A stretch of 64,000 nucleotides of DNA from Streptomyces sp. NBC_00775 (GTDB lineage Bacteria > Actinomycetota > Actinomycetes > Streptomycetales > Streptomycetaceae). Position 1 is the stretch's first letter. Every line of letters starts with the position of its first letter. Shown piece by piece: positions 1 through 7,995 of this stretch. The notes below the pieces were generated by a model, which made no database searches, was not told where the DNA came from, and was given only the letters and a program-made list of their open reading frames with translations. The position numbers and the translations under genes are program-made. Location of the stretch: contig NZ_CP108938.1 in assembly GCF_036347135.1 (NCBI RefSeq), positions 3,658,001-3,722,000 on the forward strand, given 5' to 3'.

Positions 1-1002
1 GAAGCGGCCTACTTCAAGGACGCCACCGACTTCGGCAAGGGCTGCGAGAAGGCCGCGGGGAAGCTGCTGTCACACGTCTCGACGACGGACACGGCCCGCG
101 ACATGGACCTGATGCGCCAAGTCCTCGGCGACCAGAAGATGCACTACTTCGGCATCTCGTACGGCACCGAACTCGGCGGGGTGTACGCCCACTTGTTCCC
201 CAGGAACGTGGGACGCCTGGTGCTGGACGCCGTCGTCGACCCGAGCGCCGACACGGTCGGCCACGCCAAGAACCAGACCCTGGGCTTCCAGCGCGCCCTG
301 GACGACTACCTCAAGTCCACGGGCCAGGACCCGAAGCAGGGCTCCCAGAAGATCGTGGACCTGCTGAACCGGATCGACACGAAGCCGCTGCCGACGACCA
401 GCGGGCGCAAGCTCACTCAGACGCTCGCGCTCACCGGTATCGTCCTGCCGCTGTACAGCGAGGAGGGCTGGCCGCGCCTGACCAGCGCCCTCAAGGCGGC
501 CGAGGACGGAGACGGTTCGGAGCTGCTGGATCTCGCCGACGGCTACAACGACCGTGACTCCTCGGGGCACTACGGCACGACGACGCATTCGCAACGGGTC
601 ATATCGTGCTTGGACGACAAGCAGCGGCCGACGCCCGCGGAGACGAAGAAGCTGCTGCCCGAGTTCGAGAAGATCTCGCCCGTGTTCGGGGACTTCATGG
701 GCTGGGACACGGCGGGCTGGTGCCACGACTGGCCGGTGGCCGGTCAGTACGACAACCCGGAGGTCAGCGCCCCGGGAGCCGCACCCGTCCTGGTCGTCGG
801 CAACACCGGGGACCCTGCGACACCGTACGAGGGCGCCCGCAAGATGGCCGACGAGCTGGGCAAGGGCGTCGGCGTGGAGCTCACCTGGAAGGGCGAGGGC
901 CATGGGGCGTACGGAAGTGGGAGCGACTGCGTCGACTCGACCGTGAACAGCTATCTGCTGGACGGGACGGTACCGAAGGACGGCAAGGTCTGCGCGTCGT
1001 AG
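1..1002 (+). CDS. alpha/beta hydrolase with TAP-like C-terminus (5' truncated)
   Basis: The reading frame is open from the first base, so the N-terminus lies outside the window; about 333 codons are visible. The nucleophile elbow GISYGTELGG (GxSxG) is followed by a helical cap and a C-terminal section with PVLVVGNTGDPATPYEGA (acid-residue loop) and GEGHGAY (catalytic His), the order seen in tripeptidyl-aminopeptidase-like hydrolases (TAP C-terminal domain). Family members in Streptomyces are usually secreted or lipid-anchored exopeptidases, but the signal region is not visible here. It converges on moeZ and is separated from it by a hairpin terminator. Peptidase activity is inferred from family only. 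Confidence 0.85.
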   Translation, partial: EAAYFKDATDFGKGCEKAAGKLLSHVSTTDTARDMDLMRQVLGDQKMHYFGISYGTELGGVYAHLFPRNVGRLVLDAVVDPSADTVGHAKNQTLGFQRALDDYLKSTGQDPKQGSQKIVDLLNRIDTKPLPTTSGRKLTQTLALTGIVLPLYSEEGWPRLTSALKAAEDGDGSELLDLADGYNDRDSSGHYGTTTHSQRVISCLDDKQRPTPAETKKLLPEFEKISPVFGDFMGWDTAGWCHDWPVAGQYDNPEVSAPGAAPVLVVGNTGDPATPYEGARKMADELGKGVGVELTWKGEGHGAYGSGSDCVDSTVNSYLLDGTVPKDGKVCAS

Positions 1003-1060
1003 CCCCTGCGGGCCGACGGCACTCGCCCCGGCCCGCGCGGGTCGCGCCGCAGACAGCGGA

Positions 1061-1093
1061 AAGGGGCCCGGCACACCGAGTGCCGAGCCCCTT
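1061..1093. terminator. bidirectional hairpin terminator
   Basis: Arms AAGGGGCCCGGCAC (1061-1074) and GTGCCGAGCCCCTT (1080-1093) pair with one mismatch across a 5-nt loop. It lies between the convergent hydrolase and moeZ genes, so it probably ends both transcripts. Confidence 0.75.
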
Positions 1094-1112
1094 CACCGAA
1101 GAAGGCGTACGC

Positions 1113-2291
1113 CTAGTACACCGGCTTGTCCGGCTCGATCTGGTGGACCCAGCCGATCACGCCGCCGCCGACGTGCACGGCGTCCGAGAAGCCCGCGGAC
1201 TTCAGGACGGCGAGGACCTCCGCACTGCGGACACCCGTCTTGCAGTGCAGGACGATCTTCTTGTCCTGCGGAAGGGTCTCCAGGGCGGTGCCCATGAGGA
1301 ACTCGTTCTTCGGGATCAGCTTGGCGCCGGGGATCGAGACGATCTCGTACTCGTTGATCTCGCGGACGTCGATGATCTCGATGTTCTCGCCGTCGTCGAT
1401 CCACTCCTTGAGCTGCTTGGGAGTGATCGTCGAACCGGCGGCCGCCTCCTGGGCCTCCTCGGACACGACGCCGCAGAAGGCCTCGTAGTCGATGAGCTCG
1501 GTGACGGTGGGGTTCTCGCCGCAGACCGCGCAGTTCGGGTCCTTGCGGACCTTGACCTGGCGGTACTGCATCTCCAGGGCGTCGTAGATCATCAGGCGGC
1601 CGACGAGCGGCTCACCGATGCCCGCGAGGAGCTTGATCGCCTCGTTGACCTGGATGGAGCCGATGGACGCGCAGAGCACACCCAGGACGCCGCCCTCGGC
1701 GCAAGAGGGGACCATGCCCGGCGGCGGGGGCTCCGGGTAGAGGCAGCGGTAGCAGGGGCCGTGCTCGGACCAGAAGACCGAGGCCTGGCCGTCGAAGCGG
1801 TAGATCGAGCCCCAGACGTACGGCTTGTTCAGCAGCACGGCCGCGTCGTTGACCAGGTATCGGGTCGCGAAGTTGTCCGTGCCGTCGACGATCAGGTCGT
1901 ACTGGCTGAAGATGTCCATCACGTTCTCGGCCTCGAGCCGCTCTTCGTGAAGGACAACGTTCACGTACGGGTTGATGCCCAGCACGGAGTCGCGCGCCGA
2001 CTCGGCCTTGGAGCGGCCGATGTCCGCCTGGCTGTGGATGATCTGGCGCTGCAGGTTCGACTCGTCGACCTCGTCGAACTCCACAATGCCGAGCGTGCCC
2101 ACGCCCGCGGCGGCCAGGTACATCAGCGCCGGCGATCCGAGGCCGCCGGCGCCCACACACAGCACCTTGGCGTTCTTCAGCCGCTTCTGCCCGTCCATGC
2201 CCACATCGGGGATGATCAGGTGGCGGGAGTACCTGCGGACCTCGTCTACGGTGAGCTCAGAAGCTGGCTCGACCAGGGGTGGCAGCGACAC
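1113..2291 (-). CDS. moeZ: MoeZ: adenylyltransferase/rhodanese sulfurtransferase
   Basis: This 392-aa protein fuses a ThiF/MoeB-type E1 domain to a C-terminal rhodanese. Visible features are the nucleotide motif GAGGLGSP (47-54), two zinc pairs CYRC (180-183) and CAVC (254-257), the SCAEGG segment with the likely E1 cysteine (about 197), and the persulfide-carrying Cys350 in HCKTGVR. Enzymes of this type adenylate the C-terminal glycine of small sulfur-carrier proteins and then thiocarboxylate it, feeding molybdopterin, thiamine, cysteine and sometimes natural-product sulfur chemistry. The start is GTG with GGAG five bases upstream. It stands alone, followed on the same strand by the exopolysaccharide-like genes upstream of it at a 63-bp gap, so cotranscription is possible but not shown. 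Confidence 0.95.
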   Translation of the reverse strand: MSLPPLVEPASELTVDEVRRYSRHLIIPDVGMDGQKRLKNAKVLCVGAGGLGSPALMYLAAAGVGTLGIVEFDEVDESNLQRQIIHSQADIGRSKAESARDSVLGINPYVNVVLHEERLEAENVMDIFSQYDLIVDGTDNFATRYLVNDAAVLLNKPYVWGSIYRFDGQASVFWSEHGPCYRCLYPEPPPPGMVPSCAEGGVLGVLCASIGSIQVNEAIKLLAGIGEPLVGRLMIYDALEMQYRQVKVRKDPNCAVCGENPTVTELIDYEAFCGVVSEEAQEAAAGSTITPKQLKEWIDDGENIEIIDVREINEYEIVSIPGAKLIPKNEFLMGTALETLPQDKKIVLHCKTGVRSAEVLAVLKSAGFSDAVHVGGGVIGWVHQIEPDKPVY

Positions 2292-2354
2292 GGGGACTCC
2301 GTTGGTCGGTCAATCACTACAGTTGTTCTCCCCGTAACACTGCCACGCCCTTCT

Positions 2355-3104
2355 TCATTCCGAGACACCCGTTCCGATCCGCGAGACGATTTCGTCCCAG
2401 TAGCCGGGCATCGTCGCCCAGGGGTCGGCCCGGCCGCCCTGGTCGGTGCGGTCGGTGAAGTAGATCGTCGAGGCGCCCTGCCAGCGGGCGATGCGCAGCG
2501 CCTCGTCCAGATGGCCGCGCGGCACACTGTGTACGAAGTGGCAGAAGCGCTCGGGCGGATAGTCGGCGGTCCACTCGGCGACCTGCGACCAGCGGTAGTC
2601 GCTCCAGGAGCCGGAGAACGTCACCAACTGGTCGGCGCTCTCGGCGTACCCGGGGTAGGGGTGGCCGCCGTGGCCCAGCACGATGTGCGCGCCGTCGAGG
2701 AGCGCGCGGAGCGTGGTGACCGTGCGGCGGACCTCGGGGAGCGCGGCGCGCTCGGTGGGGCAGCGGTCGAGGAGGAATCCGTCGACCCGGTACCAGTCGA
2801 GATAGCGGTGGGCGTCGGAGATCAGTTCGCCGAAGCTGCGCGCGCCATAGGTGGTGTCCAGGTGCCCGAGGATCCGGACCCCCGCGTTGCGCAGCCGTCC
2901 CGCGGCCTCCAGGCAGTGCGGGTCGGGGCGCGTGCCGGGGCCCTTGGCCACGTTCAGGACGACCCAGTGCAAGGGGGTGCCGGGGCGGGTCAGCTCGCCC
3001 CACTCCACGGGAGCGACAAGGGGGTGCGCATAACCGGGGATGCCGAACCCGAGGCCTAAGTCGGTGCTCGCGGTGCCCGCTGCGGTGCTGGTCAGATACG
3101 GCAT
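2355..3104 (-). CDS. spherulin-4 / GH135-like protein
   Basis: A 249-aa protein without signal peptide. Segments such as NVAKGPG, GHLDTTYGAR, YRVDGFLLDR and a late PWATMPGYW block match the spherulin-4 family. The fungal member Sph3 (GH135) cleaves galactosaminogalactan, and related hydrolases sit in Pel polysaccharide loci. In fungal Sph3 I recall an Asp-Glu pair in the DGIFFDE region; here the equivalent is DGFLLDR, so the Asp is kept and the next residue is Arg, which makes activity uncertain. The start ATG lies inside the 3' end of the epimerase gene (13-bp overlap) with GGAGG just upstream, so the two are translationally coupled. Confidence 0.8.
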   Translation of the reverse strand: MPYLTSTAAGTASTDLGLGFGIPGYAHPLVAPVEWGELTRPGTPLHWVVLNVAKGPGTRPDPHCLEAAGRLRNAGVRILGHLDTTYGARSFGELISDAHRYLDWYRVDGFLLDRCPTERAALPEVRRTVTTLRALLDGAHIVLGHGGHPYPGYAESADQLVTFSGSWSDYRWSQVAEWTADYPPERFCHFVHSVPRGHLDEALRIARWQGASTIYFTDRTDQGGRADPWATMPGYWDEIVSRIGTGVSE

Positions 3105-4051
3105 GCCGCCTCCATCCAGATGTCGGCGAGGGATTCCTCGAGGTTGATCCGGGGCCGCCAGCCGAGCCGGTCGCGCGCGGTGCGCACATCGGCCTGCTGC
3201 CAGCTGCCGCAGCCGTCCGGGTAGGGATAGGCGACCGGGGCCGCGTGGTCCGGTTCGCTGCGGGGGTGGCCGATGGCTGACCTCATGGGTCCGGGCGGGC
3301 CGTCGAGTTCGTGCAGGGCGCCGCCGTAACCGGCCACGCGGGCGAGGACGGCGGCGGCGTCGCGGAGACGCACGGCGCGGCCCGAGCCGATGTTGATCAC
3401 GCCTTGCGCGGCGGAGAGCGAGGCGGCGTGGACGGCGCGGGCGACATCGCGGACGTCGATGAAGTCGCGTTGGACGCCGAGTCCGCCGAGTTTGAGTTCG
3501 CCGTCGCCGGACTGCATGGCACGGCGCAGGGCCTCGGCGAGACGGCCGAGCGGGGATCCGGCGGGGGTTCCGGGACCGGCGGGCGAGAAGACGCGGAGCA
3601 CGACGGCGTCCAGGCCGGAGCCGAGGACCAGTTCGGTGGCGGCGAGCTTGCTCACGCCGTACGGGCCGCCCGGGCGCGGCACGGCGTCCTCGGCTGTGGA
3701 GGAGCCGGGCTGGCTGGGCCCGTACTCGGCGCCGCAGCCGATCTGGACGAGCCGTGCCCCGCAGCCGCTGCGACGCAGGGCCTCGCAGACGGTGGCGACG
3801 GCGACGGTGTTGTGCCGGGTCAGTTCGCGGGCACCGCCGCGGGTGGCGCCCGCGCAGTTGATGACGACTCCGGGATGTACCGCGTCCAGGAAGCGGGTGA
3901 GCGCGCCGGGGCTGCCTGAGGCGAGGTCGAACCGTACGTCGGCGTCGTCGCCCCGGCCGAGCGCGGTGAGCTGCACGGCTGGGTCGGCGAGCAGGCGGTC
4001 GGCGACGAAACGGCCGAGGTATCCGTTGGCTCCGATCAGCAGGACCCTCAT
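3092..4051 (-). CDS. NAD-dependent epimerase/dehydratase (extended SDR)
   Basis: This 319-aa protein is an extended short-chain dehydrogenase. It opens with the dinucleotide motif GANGYLGRF (GxxGxxG, residues 7-15), has NCAGATRGG in the NNAG position, the catalytic YGVSK (YxxxK) near 132-136 and a downstream RVFSPAGPGTP sugar-loop segment. Family members epimerise or dehydrate nucleotide sugars in the cytosol. Overlap with the spherulin-4-like gene and proximity to a PelF-like glycosyltransferase suggest it makes the donor sugar (perhaps UDP-GalNAc-like) for one polymer; this substrate is inference. The ATG start has GGGAG upstream. Confidence 0.85.
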   Translation of the reverse strand: MRVLLIGANGYLGRFVADRLLADPAVQLTALGRGDDADVRFDLASGSPGALTRFLDAVHPGVVINCAGATRGGARELTRHNTVAVATVCEALRRSGCGARLVQIGCGAEYGPSQPGSSTAEDAVPRPGGPYGVSKLAATELVLGSGLDAVVLRVFSPAGPGTPAGSPLGRLAEALRRAMQSGDGELKLGGLGVQRDFIDVRDVARAVHAASLSAAQGVINIGSGRAVRLRDAAAVLARVAGYGGALHELDGPPGPMRSAIGHPRSEPDHAAPVAYPYPDGCGSWQQADVRTARDRLGWRPRINLEESLADIWMEAACRI

Positions 4052-4493
4052 CGGGCGGCTCCCGGGGCGGACTCTCCGGTTCGGGAGGTGATCATCTGGC
4101 GTTCTCCTTCGAGGTGATGCCGTAGGTCGGGGAGAGGGCCCGCGGTGTCGGCCCCGCGGGAGTAAGGGGCCCGTGCCCGGGGTGCTGTCCCGGGCGCCGG
4201 GCGCGGCTCACGGTGGTGGGGGACGCCGTGGGTCGGGTTTCGGGTCGCCGTCCACGGCACCTGAGGCCATGGGTCCGGCACGTCAGGCTGCTCGCCCTGG
4301 AGTTGAAGCGGCTTGCCCTGGACCTGAGGCCGTGCGGCCTCGGTTCGATGGCGTGCGGCCCAGGCGTGAAGCCGTACGGCCTGGACCGGCCGAGCGTGTG
4401 GACCACGGCTCCGGCCGATGGGCGCGCCGAGGCCCTGATCGGTCGGGGAGCCGGCGCTCCGATCGGTCCGTGGGCCAGGGCTCGGTGCGCGGC
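4052..4493. other. 442-bp interval without a convincing gene
   Basis: The stretch between the epimerase and the membrane-protein gene has open frames on both strands, but their Arg/Pro/Gly-rich translations look like none I recognise and lack a good ribosome site. A minus-strand 104-codon frame (4092-4406) cannot be excluded. The main structure is the 21-bp minisatellite listed separately. Confidence 0.5.
4257..4403. repeat. degenerate 21-bp minisatellite, seven units
   Basis: Seven consecutive 21-bp units can be aligned with a core close to CCTGGACGTGAAGCCGTGCG. Read on the plus strand they give heptapeptides such as APEAMGP, GVEAACP, GPEAVRP, RREAVRP, which shows the period clearly although the frame itself is probably not a gene. 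It lies wholly within the gap between two genes of the polysaccharide-like cluster. Confidence 0.6.
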
Positions 4494-6050
4494 TCATGTC
4501 GCCCCGCAGGGCAGGGCGTGGGCCGAGGCCCGGGTCAGGGTGCGTGTCGAGTGGACGAGGAGGACGAGGGTGGCCGCGCCGCACACCAGGGCCGGTACGG
4601 CGCCCGGTCCCCAGGCGTCGACGACGGTCTCGACGGGGGTGGCCAGGAACGAGCAGCCGGGGAGGCGGCCCGCGAAGACCGTGGCGAGGGCGGTCGCCTC
4701 GGCAGCGCCCGCGACGGCCAGCACGACGGCCGGGGCATGGGTGAAGCCCCGCGCTGTCAGCAGCCGGGCGAGCAGGAGCAGCGCGCCGAGGGCACCGGCT
4801 CCGGCGTACGCGGTGGGCTCGCCCAGTGCCGCTCCGCACAGCGCGAGCAGCGCGCCGAGGGAGCACAGGAACAGGCCGAACGCCCCGAGGAGCAGGGGCT
4901 GTACGGAGGAGGCGAACTCCTCCAGGCCACGGCTCGCGGTCAGCCGGCGGCTCGCGCGTACCGCGAAGAGGTGGGCGCACCAGGCTGCCGGGGCGCAGGC
5001 CAGGGCGAGGGCCAGCAGGGGTGCGGTGGCCAGCGGCCAGGGGCCGTCGGGACCGCCGTCGAGGCCGGCGCTCAGCAGTCCGTCGCCGAGGAGGGCGTAC
5101 GCGATGAGCCAACACGTCCACGCGCGCGTGGCGCTCGTGGTGCGGTGGCCGGTGCTCAGAGGGCCGCGGCGGAGGGCGACGCGCAGGCCGAGCGCCACGG
5201 CGAGGGCACCGACCGCGGCGACCGCGAGGCGCGGCTGTCCGTCGGTGAGCCGCAGCCCGGCCACGGCCATCGCGCAGAGGGCGCCCGGCAGCAGAGCGAG
5301 CGCCGCCCAGTCGGCGCGCGCGCCGGGGCGCGCCGAGGTCACCGCGCGGGGCGCGGGCTCCCCGTCGCGGGGCACGCGCGCGTACATCTCCTCGGCGAGC
5401 GAGAACACGTCCCGGTGCCGGAACCGCGTGGCGGTCCGGTCGGTCACCCCGTGTGCCTCCAGGCCCGCCGCGATCTCCAGCGGGTCCACGGCCCGTTCGC
5501 AGAGCTCGCGGTGCCGGTGCATCAGGGCTTTCACGGGGTCCACGGCACCGCGCCGCCCGGTGGCCTTGCGCGCGCCGTCAGCACCTCCCGTGCCACCATC
5601 CGCACCTCCCGTGCCACCGCCCGCGCCCGCGCCACTCCCGGCGCCGAGGCGGTCCCCGGCGCCCAAGCCGCCCGCGCCACTCCCCGCACCCAGGCCGCGC
5701 GCGCCGCTCGTACCGCCCACGCTGTCTCCCGCGCCCAGGCCGCCGTCACCACTCGTGCCGGCGCGCGCCGCGCTCTCGCCCGCCCCACGGGGTGCGAAGA
5801 GCCCCGCACGAGGGCCGGCAGAGCCTCCGGCTGTCTCACCGAAGCCGCCGGAGCCGCCCGCCGTCCCGTCGGCGCCGGCTGCCCCTTCCCGCACACTCCC
5901 CGCCCGTACGTCCGTCTCCCCCACCCCCGAGACGAGCCACTCCTCCGACTGCTGGTCCCAGGCCCCGGGGCTCGCCGGTGTTCCGGGCCGGTCCAGTTCG
6001 CCCAGGTCGTCCAGCCCGTTCAGGCCGCCCGGTGCGCCCGGTTCGCTCAT
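4494..6050 (-). CDS. polytopic membrane protein of the PelF-like cluster
   Basis: A 518-aa protein. Residues 1 to about 165 are Gly/Ala/Ser-rich and probably disordered; then a conserved soluble segment (ALMHRHRELCERAVDPLEI, FRHRDVFSLAEEMYARV) precedes about nine hydrophobic spans to the C-terminus. I do not recognise a named family with certainty. Position next to a PelF-like glycosyltransferase suggests a role like the polytopic PelG/PelE partners in polymer export, but length and topology do not prove this. The ATG at 6050 overlaps the upstream TGA (TGATG) and has GGAGG seven bases away; a GTG three bases earlier is an alternative. Confidence 0.75.
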   Translation of the reverse strand: MSEPGAPGGLNGLDDLGELDRPGTPASPGAWDQQSEEWLVSGVGETDVRAGSVREGAAGADGTAGGSGGFGETAGGSAGPRAGLFAPRGAGESAARAGTSGDGGLGAGDSVGGTSGARGLGAGSGAGGLGAGDRLGAGSGAGAGGGTGGADGGTGGADGARKATGRRGAVDPVKALMHRHRELCERAVDPLEIAAGLEAHGVTDRTATRFRHRDVFSLAEEMYARVPRDGEPAPRAVTSARPGARADWAALALLPGALCAMAVAGLRLTDGQPRLAVAAVGALAVALGLRVALRRGPLSTGHRTTSATRAWTCWLIAYALLGDGLLSAGLDGGPDGPWPLATAPLLALALACAPAAWCAHLFAVRASRRLTASRGLEEFASSVQPLLLGAFGLFLCSLGALLALCGAALGEPTAYAGAGALGALLLLARLLTARGFTHAPAVVLAVAGAAEATALATVFAGRLPGCSFLATPVETVVDAWGPGAVPALVCGAATLVLLVHSTRTLTRASAHALPCGAT

Positions 6051-7783
6051 CACGCGCCCTCCCCCGCGGGCACGGGAACCGTCGCCCGTACCGGCGCACC
6101 GGCCGCCCAGCGCGGACGGCCCGAGGCCATGAGGCGGGTCTCGGCCCAGCGGCCGGGCAGGTGGGCCTCGGCAGGGACTCCGAAGGGCAACGGCTCTCCC
6201 TCGTCGTCGACGACCACCCGCCGTACGGGAGAGTGCGAGACGATCTCCAGGTAAATGCCGTGAAATGCCGCGACGTTCTGCTCGACGGTGAAGAGTTCGA
6301 GGGCGCGTGCGCGGCCGGCCGCGCCCAGGCGCTCACGGCGCTCGGGGTCGCGCAGCAGCGATACGCACGCCTCGGCGAGCGCCCGCGGATTGCGCGGCGG
6401 CACGACGAGGCCCGTACCCCCGATGACTTCGACGACCGCGCCCACGTCCGTGGAGACCGTGGCGCGGCCGCAGAACATGGCCTCGACGAGACTGATGGGG
6501 AAGCCCTCGATGACGCTGGACAGGACGATCACCGCTCCGGAGGCGTATGCCTCCGCGAGGCTGGGGACCTCCGGGCCGCCGATCTCCTCGAAGGACACCG
6601 GGTTGTCGCCGACCGCGTGCACGCCGTCCGCCTCGTCGGGGAAGAGCTGCGCGGCCAACGCCCTGCAGTGGGAGAGGTAGGTCGCGCCCTCCGGCCCGTC
6701 GGCGGGCGCGCCGACGATCCGCAACCGGGTCTTCGGTTCCTCCTTGCGGATCTCCGCGAAGGAGTGCAGCAACGAGATCAGGTCCTTGGCCGGTTCGATG
6801 CGGCCGACCCACACGAGCGTGTCCGGGTCCGCGCACCCGCTGCCCTCCGCGTTCTCCCCCACCTCGGCGAAGCGGGACGCCTCCATGCCGGGATAGACGG
6901 TGCGCAGTTTGGCGCGGTCGGCACCGCAGCGCTCCTGCCAGCGGCGGGCGTGTGTGTTGCCTGGCGTGATGAGGGCGGCCGCGCGGTAGACCTCGGCGGC
7001 GAGCCTGCCATGGAACGCGGCGAGCAGCGCCCGAACGGCGGGGGGCTCCCCGACGGAAGCGGAGGCCAGGTAGTGCGCCCGTAGCTGGACCCCGTACTCC
7101 GTGACCAGCAGCGGCACCCCGGAGAAGTGCCGGGCGAGGAGGCCGGGCAGCGCCGCCGCCCCGCCGGCCGCGGCGTGGCACAGATCGACCGAGTCGAGCC
7201 CGTCGTCCTCGTACCAGTCGAGCGAGAGGGGGCGCAGGGCTCGTTCGATGTGGGCGGCGACTGCCAGCAGGTCGGGCACGCGCGCCGTGCGCGCGGTGCG
7301 GAGTGCGCCGGGCGCGCGACAGGCGCGCTCCAGGGCGCGCACGGCTCCCTCGGAGCGCAGCGCGCCGACCAGGCCGCCCTCGTCCCGGGCGAGTTCGGCA
7401 AGCCCGTACAGCGCGTTGCCGAAACGGTCCGCCTCAACGCCGTCGGAGGCCGCCGAGCCGCCGGCCGTTCCCGAGCCCCCGGTCACCCCCGGCCCCCCGC
7501 ACACCGCCGCGGCCAGTTCCCCGTATGCGTCCGCGAACCGCCGGCGCGCCCGCCGCCCGTAGACCACGCCGTCGTCCTCGGCCGTCCACAACGGTGCCGT
7601 CCGCACCCGGCTGACCTGCGGCGGCAGCTGGATCCAGCCCTCGTCCTCCTGCCGCTCGCTGCGGCTGAGCGCGTAGATGTCGAACTCATGCTGCCCGAGC
7701 CCGCGCACGAGCCGGTCGCACCAGAGCCTGGCGTCACCGCTCACATACGGATAGCCACCCTCCGTCAGCAGTCCGATGCGCAC
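6050..7783 (-). CDS. PelF-like GT4 glycosyltransferase (DUF3492)
   Basis: A 577-aa protein. The N-terminal RIGLLTEGGYPYVSGDARLW is the signature opening of DUF3492/PelF proteins. The C-terminal half is a GT4 domain with VYPGMEASRF, LVWVGRIEPAKDL, the SSVIEGFPISLVEAM donor-binding (E-x7-E) block and STDVGAVVEVIGGTG. PelF polymerises Pel polysaccharide from UDP-GalNAc in the cytoplasm. The central region (about 90-190) is longer and more Ala-rich than I expect. I chose GTG at 7783 because it begins the conserved domain and has a GGGGGTGGA ribosome site, rather than the frame's upstream codon at 7888. Confidence 0.85.
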   Translation of the reverse strand: MRIGLLTEGGYPYVSGDARLWCDRLVRGLGQHEFDIYALSRSERQEDEGWIQLPPQVSRVRTAPLWTAEDDGVVYGRRARRRFADAYGELAAAVCGGPGVTGGSGTAGGSAASDGVEADRFGNALYGLAELARDEGGLVGALRSEGAVRALERACRAPGALRTARTARVPDLLAVAAHIERALRPLSLDWYEDDGLDSVDLCHAAAGGAAALPGLLARHFSGVPLLVTEYGVQLRAHYLASASVGEPPAVRALLAAFHGRLAAEVYRAAALITPGNTHARRWQERCGADRAKLRTVYPGMEASRFAEVGENAEGSGCADPDTLVWVGRIEPAKDLISLLHSFAEIRKEEPKTRLRIVGAPADGPEGATYLSHCRALAAQLFPDEADGVHAVGDNPVSFEEIGGPEVPSLAEAYASGAVIVLSSVIEGFPISLVEAMFCGRATVSTDVGAVVEVIGGTGLVVPPRNPRALAEACVSLLRDPERRERLGAAGRARALELFTVEQNVAAFHGIYLEIVSHSPVRRVVVDDEGEPLPFGVPAEAHLPGRWAETRLMASGRPRWAAGAPVRATVPVPAGEGA

Positions 7784-7995
7784 GAGTCCACCCCCGATCT
7801 CCCGTCTGGGGAGCCGCCGTTGACCCGGCGGCTCGCAGCGGGACGAACGTATGCGGACATGACGGTGGCGCGACGGACGGTTGTCCATCGCGCCACCAAA
7901 AGGGGTGAACGGTCGTAACTTTCCCGTACGGACCGCGTTCCGTCGCGCTAAGGGATCAAGCAGTTACGTTTCGTTAGGCCGAGGCCGACCCTTCC

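Noticed and set aside
606..3059. 817-codon plus-strand frame
   Set aside because: It runs through the end of the hydrolase gene, the intervening terminator, moeZ and the spherulin-4-like gene. Its His/Arg/Val/Asp-rich translation is the usual shadow of high-GC coding strands.
4173..6254. 693-codon plus-strand frame carrying the heptapeptide repeats
   Set aside because: Most of it is antisense to the membrane-protein gene. The heptad period is real as DNA repeat, but no ribosome site or domain supports translation.
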